From positions 37,252,778-37,316,777 of the forward strand of contig OY288241.1 of the NCBI GenBank assembly GCA_958450325.1: DNA of 64,000 nucleotides, read 5' to 3'. The position numbers and the translations under genes are program-made. The notes under the pieces are model-generated. The model saw only the letters and a list, made by a program, of their open reading frames with translations. It had not been told where the DNA came from and made no database searches. Shown here piece by piece: positions 44,614 to 57,730 of this stretch (within the stretch, counting starts at the first letter, position 1; each line of letters begins with the position of its first letter). Origin of the DNA: Agrostemma githago. Lineage: Eukaryota > Streptophyta > Magnoliopsida > Caryophyllales > Caryophyllaceae.

Positions 44614-47600
44614 TGTAACACCCCTGATTTTATAAATTTAAATTAATTTCGTATTTTTATTTTGTTTACGATTTAACTCGTAATTCTTAAAATTATTATA
44701 AAACGAATTTATCATTGAATCGTTTCAAAATCCTAAAATTCTATTTGTCTCAGAAACTCTTCTTATATTTAAAACACATTTTTATTTTTGTTTCGATTTA
44801 TTTTATATATTTAATTTAATTCTTATCGAAAGACTATTTCGACGATTTAAAATTCTAAATTCTTTTTATTTTTATATTTAAGCTCGAATTTCCATTCTCA
44901 GCTCGAAGTTCATTTGTATTAAGTTTCATCAAAACATTTATTGCGTTCCCTCGAGAAATCAATTTAATTCACTTTTTCGAAGATTTCTTTATCAGAAAAT
45001 ACTATTTCTTCGTCTAACTATTTATTTCTATAAGCTTCGTTTTCTTCTTGAATATTTTATTTACTCATTTTTATTTAGTCGACCCAATTATTTTATTAAT
45101 TCGATTTCTTGGGTCAGTCAATTTATTGTCTCAAAACCGTGTTGTACTAAAACCTATTTGTACGTAGTACTTAACCTTTTTTTTATTTTAATTGAATTCA
45201 TCCCACTTGATGAACATACATCCACTTACTTTACTCCCACCGCTTCACATACATTCACCTCCCTTCACCTTCTTTTTTTTATTTGTTTTCACAACTTAAG
45301 CTCCCCTTCTTCTTCATTTCTTTTCCTCCGCTACACCGTCTTCTTTCATTCCTCCATTTCGTCTCCTTTTCATCTCCTTCCTATCTGCTTTCCATCAACG
45401 CTTTCCTTCTTCATCCTCGGTCTGCGTCTGTTTGCTGCTGCTACGCTGCTGCCTTGATTGCTGCTGCTTTTCTCGGCTCTAAGGTCGGTTCCGACATCGT
45501 CTGATTCGGATAGGTAATCCCGTTCTCCTCTTCCTCTTCTTCGTGCACTGCATGCGTTTCTGCTGCTGCGTTTATTCGTTTCACTGCTGATTGTTGTTGT
45601 CAATCGTTGTCCTCGTTCTTTTTCTTCTTCCTTCTTCACTGTTATCTCTCTGTTGCTTTTGCGTTCTGCTGGTTGGTTCCTTCTCTGTTACGCTCGTTTT
45701 CGGTCTTGTTAAATTCGTCGTTTTGCTGTCTTTGTTGTTTCGCTCCTGTTCGTTTAGGTGTTGTATGTCTCGCTGCAGTTGCCACCCTGTTCGTTTGGCT
45801 TCGTCGATTCTATTTCAGTGGCCATTGTTGTGCGTGTGCTGCTTTTGGGAATTGTTCTTTCTGTTGTTACACCTACTGTTTTGCGTCCTTCTCGTTCTCT
45901 ATTTTTTCTTCTTCTTTCATTTGTCGTTTTGCTGCTCTCGGTGGTCGCTTGCTGCTGCTGTTTGCCCCTTTCCTCGTCTCCTCCTTCCTCACATCTTTTC
46001 CGTCCTGTTTCGGTTATCGTCTGCTGTTGTTCTATGATGTTTAGTTGTCGATTTTCGTTCCCCTTTGCCTTCGTTTTTCTTCCCTTCTTGTTCTTCTTTC
46101 TCTCTTGTTGTTTTGTTATTCATGTTGTTGCTCGTAACTTATTTGTTGCTGCTGTTCTCATTCCTTTCCGATTCTTTAAATTCTTCTTATCGTTAATCTC
46201 GTCTTTTATCTTGGTCTTGTTCGGGATCGTTGCCGCTGTTTTGTCAATGTTCCGCTCGTTCTGCTACTTTTAACGTGATGTCATTTTGCCTCTTTTTTTG
46301 TCTCATCGTTTCCCTTTTTCCGCCTTGAATCGTTTTCATCTCATTCTTTTAATTTGTCCTCTCGATTGTCGTGGTGAATCGAACTTAAAGACTAGCAATT
46401 CTACAACTTGAAGCCTAAAGACGTTTTATTGAGCTTTCGGAATTGGACTACAAGGACATGATTATCGAAAGTTTCGACTCGAGGTAACTTTAGGACGTTA
46501 CTCGATTTTATATCGTATGTTTGAGTAGTAGTATGTAGTAAATACTTTTAACTTCGGCTTTCTAAATTTTAGCTATTTATTATTCGCTATAAATATTATA
46601 TTAATTTTAAATCGTATTTATAAATATTTTTACAACTTTCGATATCGTTTTATAAATCGTTAGTAATTTAATTATTTATGATCGTTATAATATTTTGTTG
46701 GTTATCGTGACACTAGTAACTAAATAATGTCGATTTCATATTTCGTCTTGTTTCGTTAATTTATAATTTTCACTTAAAAATCGTATTTTTATATTTTAAT
46801 CGAAACTTGTATACTTATTCAATAGATTAATTTCGTTTTACGACTTATATTAATAAATGAGACAATAGTCGATTTAGTTTTAAATACATTTTTAGTCGAG
46901 ACTATTTTTCCTAATATATTCTCATTTGTCTACGATTGATTATTGTATTAAAATCAGTATTATTTATTGATAAAATCTATTTGCTAAAACTAATTTGAAA
47001 GCTTTATAAAATCTCGTTTAATCTATAAAACTCGTCGACTAAATTAATTTTGATGTCGTTTTTCTTCGAACATCTATTTTCTAAAATTTATAGTTTTAAC
47101 GCAAATTCTTAATTATTTATAAAATACTTATACTATATATTGACTTATTATATTTTATTTATATTTTGAGTAACGAATTTAGAAATATATTAAAGTTACG
47201 ATAACGACGATAATAATAAAAATGTTAATTTCGTTAGAAATGCTATTTTTATACATTTCACTCATTTTAATCACTTACGTATTTTCTATAATAATATTTC
47301 TATGTTAAGCAAGTTTCTAAAATTAGTAAGTTTCTATTTATAAAAAATTTCCCTTTTTAATATAAAATGTTTATTTCTTTTATCTTCATATTATTCATAA
47401 TGATTATATCTCTTGTATATATCGATAATGGCTATTTTGGAGTTATGGAATAAGGACAAGTGTGAGGTTTAGAGTAATATATTCTGGGGTTTACGTTTTT
47501 GCCATCAACTATAAGGCTGGTGTGTCTTTATGCGGCACATTGGTTGTTGAACCGAGCATATATGGTGTTCGGGAGTGTGTGTACATTTTGACCTTAAACT

Positions 47601-48347
47601 CGTGCCTCGCAGTGTAAGACGCCGTCGTGTTGAACTGAGTATTTATGGTGCTCGGGAGGGGTGTGCATATTATCTTAAACTAGGGCCACGCATTTATAAG
47701 TCGTTGTCCTATTATGGTTGAGTAGCCTAGTTAGAGACCGAAGTTTGATTTGTTTGAACTAAGTTCTCGAAGCTAGTTTTTGTATTCTCCTAGTGAAAGT
47801 CTAGCCTTTATCACTAATCCTATCCATAACGACATTTTGAATATTTTTATTATTATCAATACGTTTTTGATTTGCAGGTTGACAAATATTTGAGTTTTCT
47901 TCTGAAAACTTGTTCTGATTTTATTGTTCCAATATTTTAAGTTTTCGGTGAAAACTTTTTTTTTTTGTTATATCATTTTAATGTTTTCTCTTTTTAAATA
48001 TTTTGATATAATAATACTATTATTTTTCCATATGATATATTATGGCTGGGAGAACGTCCGAGTTACTCTCCACTGATGTGGCTGTTATGTTTATAACATG
48101 ACAGGTATTTACTGCTGGGTTTTGGGTGTGAGCTAGCGAGTAGCGTGGATCCTACTCTTTCTCTATTCATGTAAATTATGGATTTTTGTAACCCTTTTTG
48201 GAGAATTTTTATTTTAGCCCTTTTGTAAAAGTGGTCTCTGTATTGACTGATCGTTCTTTTATTAAAATATAGAACCTCAGTGTGTTTTAATCCCAAATCT
48301 ACAGTGTTTCCGCCACTGTATTGCGTTAGAATTTCTAGGGGATTACA
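44614..48347 (+). repeat. 3' LTR of the LARD-like element
   Basis: Near-identical to the 5' LTR, 6 bases longer because of small insertions and deletions. Ends TTACA at 48347 and is followed by the duplicated target GTTGC. Confidence 0.92.
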
Positions 48348-48417
48348 GTTGCCCTGTCATAGACCACACCTTCACTTCAACTTCTGAAAACTGAGACCTG
48401 TTCAGAAGTTTAAGGCC

Positions 48418-49255
48418 CTATTTTAACCCCTTCAACCTCTTAACTAAACGGTACATGGGCGTCCCTTGGACAGGTAACTTCCACCCGTCATCAATTGTTT
48501 TCTTAAATTGAGGGGCAAGGCTCCACATATGAAAGTATTTGAAACTCGCTCTCCTTCGTTCATCTGACACCCATTGACTTACAGTACACGGAGTGTGATC
48601 AAATAAGCCCTCCGGATGGAAATGCGACTCAATCCTCGTTGACGAGAAATCTGTCCAATCTACTATATTTTCTGGATTCACTCTCTTGTTTGTTCGTCCA
48701 AGTAAACCATGCTCCAGATCAGAGGCTTTAATATCGCTAATACCACATCGATATAAACAGTTCACAAACTCGTCCATGTCAGTCTGCTTAGTTTGACCCC
48801 CCCAATCTTTCATTAGGATTGATAACAGTATTAAAATCTCCACAAACTGCCCAAGGACCTTGCATAGAAGCTGCAATATTCTCCAATTTTGACCACAAAT
48901 CTCTCATTTCCCCTCCATCATTATAAGCGTATACAAGAGTAAAATGGAACAGTTGCCCAGAAACCAGAAGCCTGATTCTACTATGTATAAACTGAGGGTT
49001 ATATTCCAAAGGGGTTACATCATACACAGATGGCTGCCACAACAACCACACTCTACCTCCCGAGTGTAAATGCGTATTTGTCGAAACACACCATCCACTC
49101 AACATATTATTCATAACTCTATTACTATTTCTACTCTTTATTTTTGTTTCCAGTAGGCCAAAAAGACCCACCCCTTTATCACGTAAAAAACAATTTACCT
49201 CCCTTTGCTTATTTACACTATTCAGTCCCCTAACATTCCAGAATCCGACATTCAT
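48418..49255 (-). pseudogene. LINE2 ORF2, endonuclease part
   Basis: Starts MNVGFWNVRGLNSVNKQREV at 49255; catalytic E in LLETKIKS; GPWAVCGDFNTVINPNERLG. The frame shifts near 48800, then continues with QTDMDEFVNCLYRCGI, a damaged middle, RIESHFHPEGLFDHTPC and FKYFHMW. The last ~60 bases before the LARD insertion belong to the linker to the reverse transcriptase. ORF2 starts about 40 bases after the ORF1 stop here, unlike the overlap in LINE1. Confidence 0.88.
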
Positions 49256-49295
49256 TTGAGTTGGTATTGGTAGGGGTACCTAAATTAAATCCTTC

Positions 49296-49750
49296 CTATT
49301 CACGTGACTGACCTTGCTCAATGCCACCAGTTTCCTGATCGCAGGACTGAAGTTTCTCTATGCCACCAGTACTCGTGCCGATATTCTCAACAGCAGCAGC
49401 ATATGTCTTATTCCCAAGGAACAGAACTGATGTCTCCTGTCTATGTTGCTGCTCCTTCGGGGGTTGCATTCCCTCTATCTTCTTTCTCCATATTCTTACC
49501 TGTCCTGTAGCAGGTGCAGCCGCAGGTCTACCCTTACGACAGTTCTGCGCCTCATGCCCCAGAGTTTTACATTTCGAGCATGAAGTGGGTTTCCACTCGT
49601 ACTCGATCTTAATAACCTCTGTGTCCCCTTTAGCATTCAGGAATTGTATCTTATCATCAAATTTATGTCCAACTTGGACTTCGACTAGAGCTCTAGCAAA
49701 TCCTAGTCGTGTCTTGTCTGTAGTCGCAGCATCCAATGATGTTTGTGATT
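49296..49750 (-). pseudogene. LINE2 ORF1, C-terminal part with zinc knuckle
   Basis: Reads DAATTDKTRLGFARALVEVQ, IEYEWKPTSCSKCKTLGHEA and QNC: the end of DUF4283 and a C-x2-C-x4-H-x4-C knuckle (CSKCKTLGHEAQNC). A glutamine-rich tail follows (PPKEQQHRQETS). The N-terminal two thirds are missing beyond 49750, where the Helitron starts. Confidence 0.85.
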
Positions 49751-49771
49751 TTTTTTTGCAATATTAACTTA

Positions 49772-50677
49772 CTAGTTGGAAAGCCCATGCGATGCATGGA
49801 CCGATTTTTAGTGAGATCAATAGTAATACTTAGTTGGATGAATACATAAATTGGTGAGATTACACAACAGTAGAAAGTAAGTCGAAGGTAAGAATATGTT
49901 AGTAAGTGAATGTGTTTCTAATGAAGTATATGCGGTGAATATCAAATCAAATTATAAACATTACGATGCATTGTAGTTAGAAAGACTAATTAAAGTATCT
50001 CGCATATACAAAGTGTACGTAGATATAAATATTATTTATCTTATTTATGATATAGAATTTCATTTCCTCATTATAATTTTTCGATGTGGAATGGATCTAT
50101 TTAACATTATAGTCTTAAAAACTCTTTTTAGAACTCAAAAGATTTAAGGTTCATATCTAAAGACGAATGATTACTCTTAATTATATAATAAAATTCCATC
50201 AACTTATTACCCCCTCCGAGTTCCTATATTCTTCTCTATTTCTTTTTGGACTTAGTTTGATCTTCTTCTCTATTTTCATTTATGGAAAAACTTTTTTACA
50301 CGGCTTTATCATCTTTAATTAATATAAAATTTCTCCTTCATACTTTTCTATTTTCTAATTCACTTTTTCCTCTTTACTTTTATTTCTACAATAAAATTTT
50401 ATCACCTTATTATAATTTCTCGATGTGGGATAATTTTACTTCAATTTATAGCCTTAACAGCTGTTATAAGATTCAAAAGATTTTTGATTAATATCAAAAA
50501 ACGAATAATTTCTCTTACCCATAATTTTTTTGTTGATATCTAAAGACGAATGATTACTCTTTAATATACTACGTATAATAGAATTTCATCATCTTATTAC
50601 GGAGTATATTTTTTCGATGTGGGATAATTTTACTCATACTTAAGTTTATTGTCTTAAGAGCTTTTTTAAGATTACTC

Positions 50678-50710
<33 letters not shown>

Positions 50711-52610
50711 GAATTTCATCACCTCATTATAATTTTTCTATGTGCGATAATTTTTTTTTAAAACAATGTGGAGTAATTTTAATTAAGCTTAGTCTTAAGA
50801 ACATTTTTAAGACTCGATTTTTTAGCTGATTTCCAAGAACGAATGATTACTATTTATAATGTAGATATCCTTCATCTCATCATAATTTTTCAATTTTTTG
50901 ATGTGGGATAACATTGTTTAAGTTTATAGTTTGAAGAACTCTTTTTAAGACCCAGAATTTTTGGTTGATATTTTAAGGATGAATTATTACTCTTATTTAT
51001 ACTGTAATATAATATATCAACTTATTATAATTATTCGTTGTGGCATAATTTTTACTTAAGTTTATACTCTTGAGCATTTTTAATTACTCTCAATTATTAT
51101 AATTTTTTGATGTGGGATAACTTTAATTAAGTTTATAATAATTTTAAGAGCATTTTTAAGAGTCAAAATTTTTTGATTGATAACTAAGGGCGAATGATTA
51201 CTATTTATGATATAAAATTTCATCACTTCATCAAAACTCTTCGATGTGGGATAATTTTAATTAAGTTTATAGTCTTAGTAGCATTCTTACGACTCAATTT
51301 TTTTTGTTGATATCAAGGATGAATGATTACTATTTATAGTATAGAATAGAAATTCATGACCTCATTACTCTTATTTATATGAGTTTTGTTACATACAACC
51401 CTAAGGGTTAGTTATATTTAAGGGATTAAAATCTTCCAAATTTAGTATAAACATAAAATTTGAAGCCCAAATTACCCTTACATTCATGTAATTAATACAT
51501 GTATTGAAAAATTATTTTCTCTTATGGTGTCTTAAATACAGCCCCTAAGGTTGTATAACTGTATTAATGTATTATAATATCCCATCACTCTATTAGAAAT
51601 GAGATAATTTTATTTAAATATATAGATTTAAGAACTTTCTTACCAAAAAAGAGCTCATTTTAAGACTCAGAATTTTTTTTGTATCAAGGGACGAAAGATT
51701 ACTTTTATTTATAATATAAAATTCCATCGTCTTACTTAAATTTTAGATTTGGGATAATTTTACCTTTTTTATTTGTAATATATTCATCACTTGTTCGAGC
51801 AAATAATATGAATTTTATGTTAATAAATGCATTTTCTACCACGATATTGTCAAATTTACGATAATACTTACAGACCCGAAATTTTTTTGATTGATACTTA
51901 AGAACCAATGATGACTCTTATTTATAATTATAGATACACATTACGTTATTATTATTTTTTGATATGACTTTTATACTATATATTATATGTATGTAATATT
52001 GAATATCTACATTATTTCTTCAACGTAGGACAAACAAAATACAAACAAAATTACGATAACTTTTTTGTGAAACGAAATGTAAAGATGTTTACATAAAACT
52101 ATATTTTCTCACAAATTATTTTATTAAAAATGTAAATCTAATTCTATTAGGATAGTTTTATCATAATAAAATATATATGTACTTATATTAGGACAATAAT
52201 TTATTTATTTTAATTTATTAATTATTATTTAAAAATAATAATAATTTTATATGCTTAGAGTTTCTAATATTTTTAGAGGGTGAATAAATAAATATTAAAA
52301 AAAAATTTCATCAAACAGAACTGATTACGCGTTCCACGTGGTCTCTATTCAATTTTTGTTGTCTTTTGAGGTGATAATTGACTGTTTATATAGTGGTAAT
52401 TTTTTTAATCTTACGTGTGGTAGGATTGTTTTTTCATACGAATCTAATATCGCTTGACTCTTAGGTGTAATAGGATTTATGTTTTTCCTATACAAATTCT
52501 TATACTATTATTTAAATTAAAAAATATATTAAAACTTTTAATTAGTTAGTTTAAAAAACTTGGACCAATCATATCGCTTGAAAAGTTCATGCTTTATTAA
52601 TATATATCGA
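49772..52610 (-). mobile_element. Non-autonomous Helitron with a decayed tandem array inside
   Basis: On the - strand it starts TCGATATATATTAATAAAGC at 52610 with A before it, and ends in a hairpin (CCATGCATCGCATGG), GCTTTCCAA and CTAG (49775-49772) followed by T. The TC start, hairpin, CTAG end and A/T target all fit Helitrons. About 2.84 kb; no Rep/helicase gene is present, so it is non-autonomous. The interior is mostly the repeat described at 50040-52000. Confidence 0.72.
50040..52000 (-). repeat. Degenerate ~130-150 bp tandem repeat
   Basis: Nine or more units can be recognised by a fixed order of phrases: TTTCATCACCTCATTATAAT, then TTCGATGTGGGATAATTTTA, TTAAGTTTATAGTCTTAAGA, TTTTTAAGACTCAAAATTTT, GATATCTAAGGACGAATGAT and TACTCTTATTTATAATATA. 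Units start near 50055, 50392, 50578, 50711, 50871, 51017, 51090, 51220 and 51580. Some are cut short or contain insertions. Confidence 0.75.
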
Positions 52611-52690
52611 TTATCGTTCCACTATACATATATTAGAAAAATCGTAGTAATATTTATGCTATTGGTGGTACTACATAAGTGATCTCATTA

Positions 52691-53771
52691 TCTATATCTA
52701 TATATAAAGTTAAAAGACTTATTTAAACTTTTAATTTTTTTGCCACGTGGCATGCATAAATGAGTTTTTTTTTTCTATTTGTATTTTATTAAAAATTTAT
52801 TCTTATTAAATTTTGAATTCTTTAATTACATATGTGTACATTTTTATTTTCATTAAGTTTATATTTGATCACATTATTAAGTATCACAAACTTTTCGTTT
52901 ACCCAATATTCAATAATTTATTATAATAAATAATTCAATTTATTATTGTTGTTATTTTTCAAAACCTTTACACCCATCTTTCATTACAATCAACTATTAA
53001 AAATAGATTTCGTAAATAGTTTAACACCTTTTTTAAATTAAGAATTTTCATTTTTTAGGTTTTTTTCTTTAACATAATTAATATTTGTTTGCTATTTTAT
53101 ACCTACTAAATTTAAACTTTATTACATTATAAATTTATTATGTGTTTCGCTATTTTGCTTTATTAATAAATTTATTACTACTTACAGTTTTTTTAATCGC
53201 AAAAAAAAATTTTTTATGCATTTAGTTTTTTCGCATGTGGCGGGTGTTTTTTTTAACAAAAAAAAATATCTTTTTTTTATTTTTATTTTTCTTATTATAT
53301 ATGTGTTGTAAATTATATTTTCCTTATCTTCATATATAATTAATCACATTACTAAGGATCACAACAAATTTACATTATTTATAATTTATTTTTACTAATT
53401 GTTCTATATAATATATTCAAAACAAAACTTAAAACATTAAATTTTATTCCACATGTCAAAAAAAATTAAAGACAATGGAAAAAAACTTAATATTTCACTT
53501 AAAGCATAAATTTATTGATATTAATAAAAATTAATGATTTTGAAAAAAAACACTTAATCATTTAGAGGTTACACCTTTCCATCTACTTTTGCATTAATAA
53601 TCAAATTTAATATTAATAATTATATTATATATTATGAAGAACTTCATTATCATCATTATATGACTAAAAAATCAGTATAATGGAGAGTTAGAAAAAAAAC
53701 TATTTTTATTTTGAGATTTCTTATTCACATTTCATTCGTTCTATTTTATAAATATTCTCTTCAGTTTTGTA
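52691..53771 (+). mobile_element. Helitron fragment with 5' end
   Basis: Starts TCTATATCTATATATAAAG after an A at 52690, a good plant Helitron 5' end, followed by GCCACGTGGC about 50 bases in. From about 53430 to 53771 it resembles 58100-58600 of the Helitron at 57971 (CTTAATATTTCACTTAA, CACTTAATCATTTAGAGGTT, CATCTACTTTTGCATTAATA). The 3' end is missing: the copia sequence begins at 53772. Confidence 0.55.
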
Positions 53772-53772
53772 A

Positions 53773-56709
53773 TTGTTCTTCATTGATTCTAATATTACTA
53801 CTTCCTGCTATTTGCAGGACTCTTCCAAGAAGCACTTGGTGATTGGTAGAAATTTGCATGATCTTTATTTGTTGCACAATTCTGTTCAAGATGTTCATTT
53901 ACCTTCTGTCAATTCAGTTGATTCTATTAGTTCTTTCAACATTTCGTGTACTATCTGGCATAACAGATTAGGACATTTATCTCTGTATAAAATGAAACGC
54001 ATGCATCTCTGTGATGATTCCGATTTTCAATTGTATAATGAACAAATTGCTTCCTGTCAAATCTGTACTCAAGCAAGACAGCATAGACTGTCATTTCCTG
54101 TCAGTACATCCATTTCTTTTGCTTCATTTGATCTTATACATATTGATTTATGGGGTCCCTATCATACTTCCACTTACAATGGGTTCAAATACTTTATGAC
54201 TATTGTAGATGATTTTTCTAGATGTACATGGGTGTATCTTCTTTCCTCTAAGAGTAATGCTTTCACTTGTCTCAAAGGTTTTATTAAGATGGTTGACACT
54301 CAGTTCGATAAGAAAATAAAAGCAATTAGATCTGATAATGCCTTCGAGTTGGGTAGGAGTGGGCCTACATCACAGTTCCTAATAGATAATGGTATATTAC
54401 ATCAGACTAGTTGCTTCCACACCCCACAACAAAATGGGGTGGTGGAGAGGAAACACAAACATCTATTGGAGATGGCTAGAGCTTTACGTTTTCAGTCTAA
54501 CCTGCCCAAGAAATATTGGGGAGAATGTGTGTTAACTGCTACTTATTTGATTAACAGGCTTCCTTCTAAAGTCTTGCATAACATGTCCCCATTTCAGATT
54601 TTGTTTGGTAAAAAGCCAGACATTAGTCACATTAGATCTTTTGGTTGTTTGACGTATGCTACTACTTCCAAACCTGGGAGAGACAAATTTGATTCCAGGT
54701 CTATTAAGAGCGTGTTTTTGGGATATTCTGTTGGCAAGAAGGCGTATAAACTACTTGATTTAGATACTCAATCTGTTTTTGATTCAAGAGATGTTATATT
54801 TCATGAGAATGTCTTCCCATATGTTCAAAATTCTCGAGAGGGTTTTGTGCCTTTGCCTTCTCATTCTGATGCTTTGCCTGTTACTGATATTGAGAATTTT
54901 GTTCCTGATCTGACTGTTACTACAACTACCTCTGCTCCTCTTAATAATATTAATGCTCATGTTGACAACATTCCTGAAACAGTCTAGTAGAGCCTCTAGG
55001 GCACCTTCTTATTTGAATGATTATATTTGCAAAATGCCTACTACTGGGCAAGTTAATTGCTGTCACACTCTTACCACTCTTTGTGAGGGTCCAATGGCAC
55101 TTTGTTGCACTGTCACAAACACACATGTTGCTCCAGTTCAAGAACCTAAGTCCTATGAAGAAGCTGTTGTCTTCCCTGAGTGGCAAGAAGTTATTGATGC
55201 TGAATTTAATGCACTTACTGCAACTGAAACATGGTCTGTGGTTCCACTTCCTGTTGGGAAGAAGGCTATATCCTCCAAATGAGTGTTCAAGGTAAAACAT
55301 AAGTCGGATGGCACTATAGAACGCTACAAAGCCAGACTGGTTGTCAAAGGATATACGCAAAAGGAGGGTGTAGATTATGCAGAAACCTTTTCTCCAGTGG
55401 TAAAAATGACCACCATCAGGAGTTTAGTTGTTGTGGCTGTTAAAAAGGGTTGGATTATGCCTCATTTAGATGTCAATAATGCATTTTTACATGGTGAATT
55501 AGACGAAGAAGCCTACATGAAGATCCCTCAAGGATTAAAGGTTCAAGGTAAAAATATGGCCTGCAAGGTACAGAAATCTCTTTACGGATTAAAACAAGCA
55601 TCCCGACAGTGGAATGCTAAGCTTTGTCAAGCATTAAGATCAAGAGGCTATTCACAATCACTCAATGATTACTCTTTATTCTCCAAGAAGACAGCAGGAA
55701 AGGTGGTTTTCTTAGTTGTTTATGTAGATGACATCTTAATGGTAGGGGATAATCAGGAAGAGGTGAATGATTTAAAAACTTTCCTCAACAACACATTCAA
55801 AATCAAAGATTTGGGATCTTTGCATTACTTCCTTGGGATGGAATTTGTCAAGGTACCGAATGGAATAGCTTTAACTCAAAGGAAGTTCACCAAAGAATTA
55901 CTGGAAGATTTCGGTTATCAAGATTGCACTACCGTTGGTAGCCCACTTGACGCAACAATCAAACTGGGTACTGATGCTGGTGATTTGATTTCCAATCCTG
56001 CTGATTAAAGAAAGTTGGTTGGTAAATTGAACTACCTCACCAATTCTAGACCTGATATAGCGTACTCAGTTCATCTTTTGAGCCAATTTATGGCGTTTCC
56101 TAGGCAACAGCATTGGTTATCAGCTTTACATGTACTCATATATCTGAGGAATGACATATCTCAGGGAATACTTCTCAATGATAGTTCAGCATTGGATTTG
56201 CAAGGCTTCTGTGATGCAGACTGGGCTGCGTGTCCCCAGACCAGACGTTCTGTGAGTGGGTTCGTTATATTCCTTGGTTCAAGTCTCATCTCATGGAAAT
56301 CGAAAAGCAACAAACCGTTTCCCTTTCTTCTGCAGAGGCCGAATACAGGTCGCTTCGCAGAATTACTTCAGAATTAGCATGGTTAACAAGGTTGCTTGCT
56401 GAACTAGGTGTCTCTGACATTACTCCTATACCCATTAAATGTGATAGTCAAGCAGCAATTCACATCGCTAAAAAACCTATATTCCACGAGCGCACCAAGC
56501 ACATCGACTTGGACTGCCATTTTGTAAGAGAGAAGCTTCAAGATGGTCTAATCAACCTATCCTACATACCTACTAAAGACCAACCTGCAGACCTGTTCAC
56601 CAAAGCCTTCACTGGCCCTCATCATCGGATGCTACAGTCCAAGTTGGGACTATTTCATAGTCACCAACTTGAGGGGGGTGTAGGAATCATATTAGTTAGA
56701 GGCTGTTAG
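53773..56709 (+). pseudogene. Ty1/copia polyprotein: integrase, reverse transcriptase, RNase H; broken
   Basis: Order: pre-integrase zinc region (WHNRLGHLSLYKMKRM ... CQICTQARQ), integrase core with D in LIHIDLWGPYHT, D in IRSDNAFEL and E in GVVERKHKHLLEMARALRF; reverse transcriptase with KARLVVKGYTQKEGVDY, FSPVVKMTTIRSL and active site YVDDILMVG; then RNase H ending ADWAACPQTRRSVSGF ... SSAEAEYRSL and TKHIDLDCHFVREKL. Stops at 54985 (TAG), 55280 (TGA where W is expected before VFKVKHK) and 56006 (TAA where Y is expected), and a frameshift near 56325. gag, protease and 5' LTR are absent. The order INT before RT marks it as copia. Confidence 0.93.
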
Positions 56710-56884
56710 GAGTTGGTTAATTCTAACTAAAGGTTGTTAGGAGTTGGTTACAATAAATAATAGTTATCCTAACTGCTATATATACACAGGATGTAACAAC
56801 TTGTAAAATACTTTTGCAATCCTTATTCAATCGATCAATCACTCATTCTAATCCTTCAATCTTCTTTCTCTCATTAGTTCAACA
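56679..56884 (+). mobile_element. 3' LTR of the copia element (about 206 bp)
   Basis: A polypurine tract GAGGGGGG (56671-56678) is followed by TGTAGGAATCAT; a likely end is TTCAACA at 56884. It holds a TATA box (CTATATATACAC near 56777) and a short direct repeat TGTTAGGAGTTGGTT (twice). The right end is uncertain because no second LTR is available. Confidence 0.65.
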
Positions 56885-57488
56885 CAACTTTCTAAGATCT
56901 ACCCATTGGATATTGATTTAGGTGAGTATAAAATAATCAAATTGGAAAATCTTTGAAAGTTAGAGGAAATACTAACCTTATCTTTTTGCATTTGTTTTTG
57001 TTTAGTGAACTTATGCGAAGCCAATAATCAAGTCTGAAATTTCTCATTTTGCAGGTATAATAATTTTATTTTAATTGATTTTTATATTGATCAAGTTAAC
57101 TTTAAATCTCATGGATTTTGTGTTCATAAGAGTGTACTTTTATTTATATTCAAAGTTGAAGAAATTTACAAAATATGATTAAGAAGTTGCGAATTTAAGT
57201 ATTAATCAAAGTAGCATATTAAGGATTACAATTATTTGGGTAATGTATTTAATATTTTAGTCCAAAGATCAGCAATAAAAAAAATAGTAAGGAAATGATA
57301 AACAAAACTTAATATTTCACTTAAGCATAATGTATTATTCATAAGAAAACGTAATATTTTTCTAAAAAAAATTAATAGTTTGGTTGTTTCGTCATTTAAT
57401 CCACTTTCGTTGTAATGATAACCAATCAAATAATACGAATAATTAGATTATTTATTATTAAGAACTCCATACTGAACTAGCTAATTTA
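56885..57488. other. No gene; Helitron-related AT-rich sequence
   Basis: From about 57165 to 57470 it follows 58210-58490 (ATTAATCAAAGTAGCATA, TAAGGAT, CTTAATATTTCACTTAAGC), so it is another piece of the same Helitron family without ends. The bases directly after the copia LTR (56885-57160) show nothing I recognise. Confidence 0.5.
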
Positions 57489-57490
57489 TA

Positions 57491-57730
57491 CTCCCTCCGT
57501 TCCATTTGATTGTTTGCATTTACTTTTTGTACATTATTTATAAGATAGTGAAATTGTCAATGTAACTTCTAATATGAATACGTCAATATATAAGATAAAA
57601 TATAGTCATATAAGATCTTGTTTAAATTGTCTAATCGAGTACGTTATAAATATTGAATTTTTATAATTTTTAGAAATACGTAACTAAAGATATAGACAAA
57701 AGAAAATGTGCATTAGCAATTGTGAAACAT
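57491..57730. mobile_element. Stowaway-type MITE, right end lost
   Basis: Begins CTCCCTCCGTTCCATTTGAT after TA (57489-90) and shares its body with the MITE at 35588 (AAGATAAAATATAGTCAT, AGATCTTGTTTAAATTGTCT). The opposite terminus is missing; homology fades near 57730. Confidence 0.75.

Larger units (their letters stand above)
38367..48347 (+). mobile_element. Complete non-autonomous LTR retrotransposon (LARD-like), 9981 bp
   Basis: 5' LTR 38367-42094 (3728 bp), interior 42095-44613 (2519 bp), 3' LTR 44614-48347 (3734 bp). Both LTRs start TGTAACACCCCTG and end CTAGGGGATTACA. The PBS TGGTATCAGAGC (42097-42108) suits initiator tRNA-Met, and the interior ends with a hairpin and polypurine tract (TTTTAGTGGGGAAGAT). 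Target duplication GTTGC: 38362-38366 and 48348-48352. No gag or pol can be recognised in the interior. Very long LTRs and a non-coding interior are the features of LARDs, which use proteins of a relative. The LTRs differ at two positions in their first ~240 bases, so insertion was fairly recent and later than LINE2. Confidence 0.92.
35868..49750 (-). mobile_element. LINE2: L1-type LINE split by a 9.98-kb LTR element
   Basis: Reading the - strand: ORF1 C-terminus (49750-49296), endonuclease (49255-48418), then the insertion, then reverse transcriptase to zf-RVT (38361-35975) and a poly-A of nine bases ending near 35868. The two parts join at the GTTGC duplication. The 5' end (leader and DUF4283 N-terminus) is cut where a Helitron begins (49772). 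Without the insertion about 3.9 kb remains. Confidence 0.88.
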
